IMG/VR virus record: IMGVR_UViG_3300046010_009328
Location: 1-20,128 of that record
Origin: a virus
DNA length: 20,128 nt
Direction: 5' to 3' (one strand)
Shown here: positions 14,445-20,128 of the stretch, one piece after another
Numbering within the stretch: the stretch's first letter is position 1
Layout of the letters: the number at the start of each line of letters is the position of its first letter
The notes under the pieces: model-generated
The model's input: only the letters and a program-made list of their open reading frames with translations
Database searches by the model: none
Told to the model about the DNA's origin: nothing
Program-made: the position numbers and the translations under genes

Positions 14445-15151
14445 GCACATTTGTTGCTACGAGTTTGGCGCCACAAATTGACTTGCGCCTGTTGCGTAGG
14501 GATTATTTTGATGGCGTCAGCTTCCTTTTGCAAGATGAAGATGGCGAGCCGTTTGACTTAGCAGACGTGGAAGTGTGTGCGGCTGTGTGGAAAAAGACAG
14601 GCGAAACAACTGCGAGTTTGGTAACTTCCTTCAACATTGAAGAGCAAGAGCCATTGCGCAATGGCCAAGTGAGGCTTTGGCTTACTTCCGCACAAACATC
14701 GCTGATTTGGGATGCCGCTGCAAATAGTGGCCCTGCCAATATTAGTCAAGCGTTTTTTCCGTCCGCTTATACAGCCGAAAACTCTAGTGATTCCTTGAGT
14801 GCTTCGCCGTTGACATGGGACATTCGCATTGAAAAGCGGGAGTACGTGGCCAATTTGATTAGTGTCAGTAGCGGTGTTTTCATTGCGCAAACAAATCATG
14901 GCCTTGGCGCCACTGAAAGAACTGTTTTTAGTGGCACCACTACGAGTGGCATTAATTACGATGGCACAAGCGCTCGTATTTACAGCAACTTAACCAATAT
15001 CACCTACGCTTCTCCTTATTCTTTTACCATTGCTTCTCTTTCTGGCGTTACCAACGCCGCCCTGGGGGGCAGTGTTTATAGACTAAGGCAAGATACTGTG
15101 GCCGCTGGTAGCGTTTTTGTTGGCACCACTTTCTCCAATTGTTTTCCCTGA
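14441..15151 (+). CDS. Probable tail tip / fibre-anchoring structural protein
   Basis: A 236-residue protein I do not recognise as a named family. The N-terminal 90 residues read as a beta-sandwich: IDLRLLRRDYFDGVSFLLQD, then GEPFDLADVEVCAAVWKK, then a segment ending NGQVRLWLTSAQTSLIW. The pattern 'property with a DxDG-type turn, then D-L-x-x-V-x-V-x-A-x-V-x-K, then G-x-V-x-L-x-L-T' resembles the N-terminal domains of upper baseplate proteins such as BppU, an inference from pattern only. LTWDIRIEKREY follows at about residues 126-137. The C-terminal 100 residues are serine/threonine/glycine-rich strands. The ATGA overlap with the previous gene and adjacency to the fibres fit a scaffold that holds fibres to the tip. 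Confidence 0.55.
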   Translation: MSTFVATSLAPQIDLRLLRRDYFDGVSFLLQDEDGEPFDLADVEVCAAVWKKTGETTASLVTSFNIEEQEPLRNGQVRLWLTSAQTSLIWDAAANSGPANISQAFFPSAYTAENSSDSLSASPLTWDIRIEKREYVANLISVSSGVFIAQTNHGLGATERTVFSGTTTSGINYDGTSARIYSNLTNITYASPYSFTIASLSGVTNAALGGSVYRLRQDTVAAGSVFVGTTFSNCFP

Positions 15152-15157
15152 GGAACC

Positions 15158-16903
15158 ATGGCTGAGTTAAAAGAAGGCGTAGCAGTTGTCACGGTAGGAC
15201 GCACTGCTCCAATTCCCCCTGGGCAACAAACAATGGCAACGAGTTTGCCTGTGGTGATTGCTAGTGATCAAACGCCCGTTCCAGTGGAAGTGGCAAACCA
15301 GCAAATCAGCGAAGTTAGTTTGAGTTTGCTTGGCGTACCTCGTGCTGAAGTGGCGCTTGGCATCTTTGCTGATGTCACTACTTACGACATCAACCCAAAC
15401 GAATGGGCAAGTGAAGGTGGTGGTGCCACCACTCATATTCCCAATGAAAGCGCAGCCAAAGTAACTCTTGGTAGCGCCAACACCAATAGCTACCAAATCT
15501 TAAGCAGTAGGCGTTTCTTTCGTTATCAACCAGGGCGAGTGAGTGCAGCCACGTTTGGCGTGAGAAGCACAACTTCCAATGATTCTACCGACATCAAAAA
15601 ATTTGGCGCTTTCGATAAGCGCGATGGTTATTACATTGAAGTGCAGGGTGGCGGACAAACGGATTCTGCCAGCAAAGAATTTAATTGTTACTGCGTAAGG
15701 CGCACCAGTGCCTTTGAAAGCGACGAGGCTGGCATTCGCACTCCCAATGCTTTAGACGGCGACATTGGCACGGCTGGCACTGATTTAGTAATCGTTCGCG
15801 CTGGTCTTACTTATATCCATGCAGGTCTTTTTGATCGAAGTGTTCGCGGGGCTGGTGGAGTTAACATTGGCAGCATTGCCTCTTCAGACGGCACCACTAG
15901 CGTTTCCGGTTCGTTTATTTCAGTGGAAGCGCCTTATCGTTATACCTACGAATACCGAGTGCCGCGTAAATATTTCAGCCATGATCGCCTTGATGGTGAA
16001 ACAAAAGCTCAGTATTACGCTGACAAAACTCCAGGCCGCAATTCGTTCTCCCTGTCCATTGGAGGCACTGCATCTAATCCAACAGTTTCCTACACCAACG
16101 GCAGTTCAGTAATCAATGTCAATGGAGACATTGTTACTGATACCAGTATTTGGAACATTGACTTTTCAAAAGTGACAATGTTCAAGATTGAATATAGCTG
16201 GTATGGAGCTGTGGGCGGACATTTCTTGGCCTACGTTCCTGACGCCACCACCACGGGAGAGGCGCGATGGGCGCGAATGCACCATATACGGGCCTCCAAC
16301 CAGCTTACGAGTCCTAGCCTGGCCAACCCCACTCTTCCCATCTCTTACCTTGCTCAGAAGGCTACAAGCGCCAATGAGTGTGCGCTGTACAAATACGGGG
16401 CTTCTTACTATATTGATGGTGGCGATAAGGGCACTGTTACTGCCCGCTCAGAAAGCAATGCCGCTGATCGCACTGTCACCACAAGTGGCACCATGCTGAT
16501 TGGCTTGCAAGTTAAGGAAAATATCAATTCCATCCGCAATCGAATGCAAGTGTATCCCACTCGACTGGGAGTGGGCAGCAGCGGCAGGGCGGTTGTTAAG
16601 CTCATCAAACAACCAACAACCGTTTCGGGCACTCCATCGTTTACCAGTGCTGACACTCTGAGCCCTGTTAATGTCACAACAACAAGTGGTGTAGTAACAG
16701 TAAGTGGTGGAACAAACGTAGCGACGTTTTTTGTTGGAGCTGGCGGTGTAGATATTGATTTATCTCCATACTTTGGTTACAACAAAGACTATCTTTCCTA
16801 CCCATTGACTGCAGCAACTGGCGACACTCTGTATGTGTTCGCTCAGGGCATCGGGGCCAGTGCAAGCATGAGCGCCTCCCTAACATGGGAAGAGCAAGTG
16901 TAG
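15158..16903 (+). CDS. Tail fibre protein A (first of a paralogous pair)
   Basis: A 581-residue protein starting at ATG 15158 behind a GAGGA site (15150-15154). The N-terminus has MATSLPVVIASDQTPVPV, a phrase widespread in phage tail and fibre proteins, followed by EVSLSLLGVPRAEVALGIF. It shares three blocks with the next gene: FRYQPGRVSAATFGV (about residue 121), KVTMFKIEYSWYGAVG (about 338-353) and YIDGGDKGTVT (about 418-428), and both end in an ASxSxxWEEQ motif. Between the blocks are divergent parts, including a stretch near 310 not found in the partner. It is threonine/serine/glycine-rich and beta-rich, as expected for a fibre or adhesin. Receptor or enzymatic activity is not evident. 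Confidence 0.7.
   Translation: MAELKEGVAVVTVGRTAPIPPGQQTMATSLPVVIASDQTPVPVEVANQQISEVSLSLLGVPRAEVALGIFADVTTYDINPNEWASEGGGATTHIPNESAAKVTLGSANTNSYQILSSRRFFRYQPGRVSAATFGVRSTTSNDSTDIKKFGAFDKRDGYYIEVQGGGQTDSASKEFNCYCVRRTSAFESDEAGIRTPNALDGDIGTAGTDLVIVRAGLTYIHAGLFDRSVRGAGGVNIGSIASSDGTTSVSGSFISVEAPYRYTYEYRVPRKYFSHDRLDGETKAQYYADKTPGRNSFSLSIGGTASNPTVSYTNGSSVINVNGDIVTDTSIWNIDFSKVTMFKIEYSWYGAVGGHFLAYVPDATTTGEARWARMHHIRASNQLTSPSLANPTLPISYLAQKATSANECALYKYGASYYIDGGDKGTVTARSESNAADRTVTTSGTMLIGLQVKENINSIRNRMQVYPTRLGVGSSGRAVVKLIKQPTTVSGTPSFTSADTLSPVNVTTTSGVVTVSGGTNVATFFVGAGGVDIDLSPYFGYNKDYLSYPLTAATGDTLYVFAQGIGASASMSASLTWEEQV
16172..16440 (+). repeat. Duplicated fibre core, copy 1
   Basis: In fibre A, a 22-base stretch starting GTGACAATGTTC (16172-16193) and a near-identical 29-base stretch starting ATTGATGGTGG (16412-16440, one mismatch at 16423) are repeated in fibre B at 17753-17774 and 17990-18018. 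The protein blocks between them are also related, so this marks a duplicated domain rather than chance repeats. Confidence 0.75.
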
Positions 16904-16909
16904 GCATCT

Positions 16910-19291
16910 ATGACAAGTTTTTCTGAATATTATCAGGTGCCCGAGGATGCCCAGCCAGCGGGAAGCGAGCTTATTGACGCAGAATTGATTGACTTCCTAA
17001 CGGGAGATTCTTTAATTGACCCTGTAGATCAAGAAGTCTTGACGGGTGACGCGAAAGGCACTTTGGTGCTCGTTGAGGATGAAGGTCTAACTCCCGTAAC
17101 GCTTAGGAATTCCACTGGAGCCAACGTTTCAGTGGATGTGGTGAATACAAGTCAAAGCGAAGTAGAAGTTAGTCTGCTTGGTATTCCTCGCAGCGAGACG
17201 GCGCTAGGGCTTTTTGATGTTGTAAATATCTATGGAGTGAATGATAAAGAGTTTTATGCGGGTCCAGATTTCGCTGGGTATGTTTACGCCCAAGACCCAA
17301 GCGATTGGACTTTTGCTGATGAGTATGGCTATTTCTGGAGGCATATTCCAGCAGAAAGTGCATTGCAAGCATATTCTTTTCCGCCGCCATTGAGCTTCAC
17401 TTATCCCGTGGATGACAATACGGGGCGATTTCCTGGAGGGCGCAGCGATGGCTCAATGACAACTTTCTGGGAAAGCAAACGCGCCTTTCGTTATCAGCCA
17501 GGACGGGTTACTGCCTTTACTTTTGGCGTGAGGATGTCCACTGGCAGTGACTACGAAGGAGAAGTTGTGAAATGGGGCTGCAGAAATGCTGTAGGAGATG
17601 GGTATTATTTTCAGTTAGATAAAGGCGGCGACCTGTTTGTAGTGCGCACTTCTCCTGATTTGGGCACAGCAAAAATCGGACGTGACGATTGGAATGGTGA
17701 TCCCATTCAGCCCAATGTAGGTAGCACTGGCTGGAACTTGGACTTGTCTCGCGTGACAATGTTCAAGATTGAATTTAGTTGGTACGGCGCTGTTGGCGCT
17801 CGCTTCTTGGCTTATGTGCCGATTAATCATGATGAAGCACGATGGGTGACATTGCATTATTTTTTCGCAGAAAACCAGTTCTTTTTTCCCAGTCTTCGCA
17901 ATCCCTTCTTAAAGCTCTTCGTAGAGGCTCGTACCACTGCGGGGGCAACGTCTCCTGCATTCATCAATTTATACGGCAGCAGTGTTTACATTGATGGTGG
18001 AGATAAGGGCACTGTTACAACTGGCGCTGTAGGTCTTGATGCGCCTAAGCCGATCAATGACACTCCCAGGGCGATTCTTGGCCTGCAAGTTAAAAGCAGC
18101 ATTAATGGGGTGGAAAACAAGAAATCCATATTTCCAAACAACTTATCAGTGTATGCCACCATTGACACGCGGTTTGATTTGGTTTTTCAAGGCAATGGAG
18201 TTTGCGCGGGAGAAAGTTATTTCTATGGAAACGGCACAAGTATCACTGCAAATCCCGCTTCAGGCATAACTGTAATTCGCACTGGAGGAAATACACTTAC
18301 CACTCCATCGGGACAATTTTTCCCTGATGTGAGGAATGAATTAGGGGGAGCCTTTGATTACAGAAGTGGCCGCCGAGTGAAGGTGGTTGGGCCAGGAATT
18401 ATTGCCACTCATGTGGCGGCTCTTTCTGATGACCTAACTCGTCTCACTACTGACGTTTTTCTCCCTGAAGGCATCACGAGTATTACGCTGGGGCGGATGA
18501 ATAACTATGCCGTTAGTAGCGGATTTATTGCCAGTGGCGTCACTCAAGGCACAATTTTTAGAGAATTTGTGAGTGGTTATGCTCGCATTGGCTTGCTGCC
18601 TAATGCTTCAGGACTTTCTTACAATCCATCGTCCAGTTCTGTGTTATGGGTGGCATCAAATTTTCCCACTTTTCTTTTTAATCGTTTTGGGCAACTTGTT
18701 GGAGAAGCTCGTTATCCAAGCGATTATGCTTGCAATCAAGCGACAGACTTTAGCATTACATTTCCCACGAGTGGCACTACAACAATTAGCGCAGCGGGGC
18801 AGTCAATTACTATTTCTGGCACTAATCCATGGCCCATCCGTCTAGTGGTAGAGGCTCATGCCGATGCAGTGGTTTCGGACGTGGTGCTAGCTCAGCAACC
18901 ATTGGCAGTGCGTCTATATCCTGGCAGCGGCTCCAGCCAGGCGCAAACATCGTGGCCACTAAGTAGTGGCATCACTCAAAACGCCACTGCAGCAGGCGGC
19001 ACTGATTATGTTGCCAATCATTTTGTAGATAGCCTTGCCGATCCATTGAGTGCCGCATTGGTAGATAAACAAGGCTTGCGCGTTCTAAGGGGAGGTCAGC
19101 GCGTAGCCACTTATTTTATTGCTAGTGGCGAAAGCCGTCAGTTTGATCTCAGCTCACTATTTGGTCCTGATAAGATGTTTATAACAGGCAGCCCAGGAAG
19201 CATTGAAAGCACGGGAGCACTTTTTGTTGTTGCCACTGCTCGCACTGCATCAGGAGAAGCCAGCGCAAGCATTAACTGGGAGGAGCAATAA
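16910..19291 (+). CDS. Tail fibre protein B (paralogue of fibre A)
   Basis: A 793-residue protein beginning six bases after the stop of fibre A, with only a weak AGG before ATG 16910. Its first 60 residues are acidic and differ from fibre A, then EVEVSLLGIPRSETALGLF matches. Shared blocks follow in the same order: FRYQPGRVTAFTFGV (about 192), RVTMFKIEFSWYGAVG (about 281-296) and YIDGGDKGTVT (about 360-370), and a C-terminal block ending ASASINWEEQ. Between residue 371 and the C-terminal block lies a large extra region, about 330 residues, absent from fibre A. The core with the SWYGAVG and DGGDKGTVT blocks probably folds as a beta-sandwich. Probable role is host recognition; no catalytic residues are obvious. 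Confidence 0.7.
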   Translation: MTSFSEYYQVPEDAQPAGSELIDAELIDFLTGDSLIDPVDQEVLTGDAKGTLVLVEDEGLTPVTLRNSTGANVSVDVVNTSQSEVEVSLLGIPRSETALGLFDVVNIYGVNDKEFYAGPDFAGYVYAQDPSDWTFADEYGYFWRHIPAESALQAYSFPPPLSFTYPVDDNTGRFPGGRSDGSMTTFWESKRAFRYQPGRVTAFTFGVRMSTGSDYEGEVVKWGCRNAVGDGYYFQLDKGGDLFVVRTSPDLGTAKIGRDDWNGDPIQPNVGSTGWNLDLSRVTMFKIEFSWYGAVGARFLAYVPINHDEARWVTLHYFFAENQFFFPSLRNPFLKLFVEARTTAGATSPAFINLYGSSVYIDGGDKGTVTTGAVGLDAPKPINDTPRAILGLQVKSSINGVENKKSIFPNNLSVYATIDTRFDLVFQGNGVCAGESYFYGNGTSITANPASGITVIRTGGNTLTTPSGQFFPDVRNELGGAFDYRSGRRVKVVGPGIIATHVAALSDDLTRLTTDVFLPEGITSITLGRMNNYAVSSGFIASGVTQGTIFREFVSGYARIGLLPNASGLSYNPSSSSVLWVASNFPTFLFNRFGQLVGEARYPSDYACNQATDFSITFPTSGTTTISAAGQSITISGTNPWPIRLVVEAHADAVVSDVVLAQQPLAVRLYPGSGSSQAQTSWPLSSGITQNATAAGGTDYVANHFVDSLADPLSAALVDKQGLRVLRGGQRVATYFIASGESRQFDLSSLFGPDKMFITGSPGSIESTGALFVVATARTASGEASASINWEEQ
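17753..18018 (+). repeat. Duplicated fibre core, copy 2
   Basis: The partner in fibre B. The 22-base stretch at 17753-17774 is identical to 16172-16193, and 17990-18018 differs from 16412-16440 at one base. The two copies have nearly the same internal length (266 and 269 bases) but the DNA between the identical ends is diverged, giving conserved protein with silent changes. Confidence 0.75.
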
Positions 19292-19848
19292 TGGCTTTCG
19301 TTGGACTCGTTGCAAATCAAAATCTTGCTGATGTAAGTAGCGCAGAAATTGCCTGGGACAACTTAGGGGCAGGCATTAGCTACACATTTAACAATGTAAC
19401 GACTAGCGGAGTTGTCGTTAAAGGGGCAGATATTCTGGCGATTACGGGCATTAATAGAGTTAGCGCAAGGGACTTATTGCTTCTTAAGGGGTTGACGAGT
19501 AATGCCCAGGTACGGCTTAATACCATTAGTCAACAAGTGGCTTCTGGCATTGCCCTGCAAAGCAATGCACTACTACGGGACTCTCCATCGTCCGTTGGAG
19601 ACTATTCGCTGGATGGTAATTTATCTGCGCAAAGCATTCGCATTAACGGAGTGCCAGTGCAGTCTTTAGCCACTTCACCCTTTTCTGGCGCCACTGCTAT
19701 CGCTTCTGTTTTGTTGGATAATGTTATAATTTCAAGCAATTTTACTGTTCAAAATACTACTAGTCTTGGTACAATTTCGTCGCCAGAGGTAGCTATTCCA
19801 GTTGCGGATGGTGGCTACATTTATTACCTAAGAGCAGGGCAATCATGA
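19291..19848 (+). CDS. Short fibre / tail-tip protein with WDNLG N-terminal motif
   Basis: A 185-residue protein whose ATG overlaps the stop of fibre B (TAATG at 19289-19293), behind a GGGAGGAG site at about 19279-19286. The N-terminus reads LADVSSAEIAWDNLGAGISY; the next gene carries a close variant (LAEVENRDACWDNLGID), so this looks like a shared attachment or targeting segment. The rest contains ADILAITGINRVSARDLLLLKGL, then serine/threonine-rich strands with GNLSAQSIRINGVPVQS and a final GGYIYYLRAGQS. There is no membrane helix or signal peptide. A fibre, fibre connector or adhesin tip is likely, but no exact function is recognised. Confidence 0.6.
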   Translation: MAFVGLVANQNLADVSSAEIAWDNLGAGISYTFNNVTTSGVVVKGADILAITGINRVSARDLLLLKGLTSNAQVRLNTISQQVASGIALQSNALLRDSPSSVGDYSLDGNLSAQSIRINGVPVQSLATSPFSGATAIASVLLDNVIISSNFTVQNTTSLGTISSPEVAIPVADGGYIYYLRAGQS

Positions 19849-20128
19849 CACAGCAGTTTGGTTTTCGTGCCTCTAGGAGCCTCGCAGAGGTTGAGAATAG
19901 AGACGCATGCTGGGACAATTTAGGAATTGATAGACGCGACTTGGCATTGCTGGTTGGGACAAGCGCTGCTGGCGTGACGGAAGGAGATTATTTCAATTGC
20001 AAAAATTTGACCACTTTTTTAGAGCCACAAATTAGTGGGCTAACAGTAAGCGCTGGATCTGGCCTGGTGGCCATGCTTGGCAAGATTAGCAAAAATGGAG
20101 ATACTGGCATTGGCACACTGTCTGGCTC
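19845..20128 (+). CDS. Fibre-like protein, N-terminal part, cut by window end
   Basis: ATG 19845 overlaps the previous stop (ATGA at 19845-19848) and the frame stays open to the window end, giving at least 94 residues with no stop. The N-terminus, FGFRASRSLAEVENRDACWDNLG, matches the motif of the gene before it, then diverges: LALLVGTSAAGVTEG and LTVSAGSGLVAMLGKIS follow. By similarity and position it is another tail fibre or tip protein in the same run. Full length and C-terminal domains are outside the window. Confidence 0.6.
   Translation, partial: MTQQFGFRASRSLAEVENRDACWDNLGIDRRDLALLVGTSAAGVTEGDYFNCKNLTTFLEPQISGLTVSAGSGLVAMLGKISKNGDTGIGTLSG

Noticed and set aside
19725-19735. TTATAAT-like promoter near the end of the WDNLG gene
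   Set aside because: No convincing -35 element, and the next gene is translationally coupled by ATGA; A/T-rich codons explain it.

Overview
The window is the tail module of a tailed bacteriophage or prophage with a long, non-contractile (siphovirus, lambda-type) tail. All genes lie on the + strand, packed end to end with 4-5 base start/stop overlaps. No host gene, RNA gene, integrase, IS element or CRISPR array is seen. The order matches the lambda tail operon: neck proteins, major tail protein, G/GT-type chaperone with a frameshift, tape measure, M, L, K, I, J, then adhesion proteins. The host cannot be read directly. Moderate GC and the style of the fibre N-termini would fit a phage of cyanobacteria or other aquatic bacteria, but this is a weak inference.

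Layout. 1-1361: end of an upstream gene, a DUF4054-type head-tail adaptor, a probable head-closure protein and the probable major tail (tube) protein. 1383-1410: a strong intrinsic terminator just after the tube gene. 1414-2508: a probable tail terminator, an HK97 gp10/lambda Z-like protein and a 79-residue orphan. 2495-3471: two overlapping frames joined by a predicted -1 ribosomal frameshift at A_AAA_AAA (2995-3001), giving a short chaperone (181 aa) and an extended one (about 325 aa). 3506-9154: an 1882-aa tape measure protein carrying a possible M23-like peptidase segment. 9158-11514: M-, L-, K- and I-like tail-tip proteins; the K-like protein has intact JAMM and NlpC/P60 residues. 11514-14032: a short gpJ-like hub and a separate fibronectin-III-like protein that looks like a detached piece of J. 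14034-20128: probable tail-tip and fibre proteins, including two tandem paralogous fibres (581 and 793 aa) and two further proteins sharing a short N-terminal WDNLG motif, the last cut by the window edge.

How they work together. The neck proteins seal the filled capsid and join it to the tail. The chaperone pair loads the tape measure and guides tube polymerisation. M, L, K, I and J build the tip, with K as the likely cell-wall hydrolase. The downstream proteins probably decorate the tip and recognise the host. The features that most merit a second look are the frameshift site, the terminator whose 3' arm doubles as the next gene's ribosome binding site, the possible peptidase inside the tape measure, and the modular fibre duplication. 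I saw no wholly new system; the window is mostly a recognisable tail operon with these variations. No stretch over 300 bases lacks a gene.
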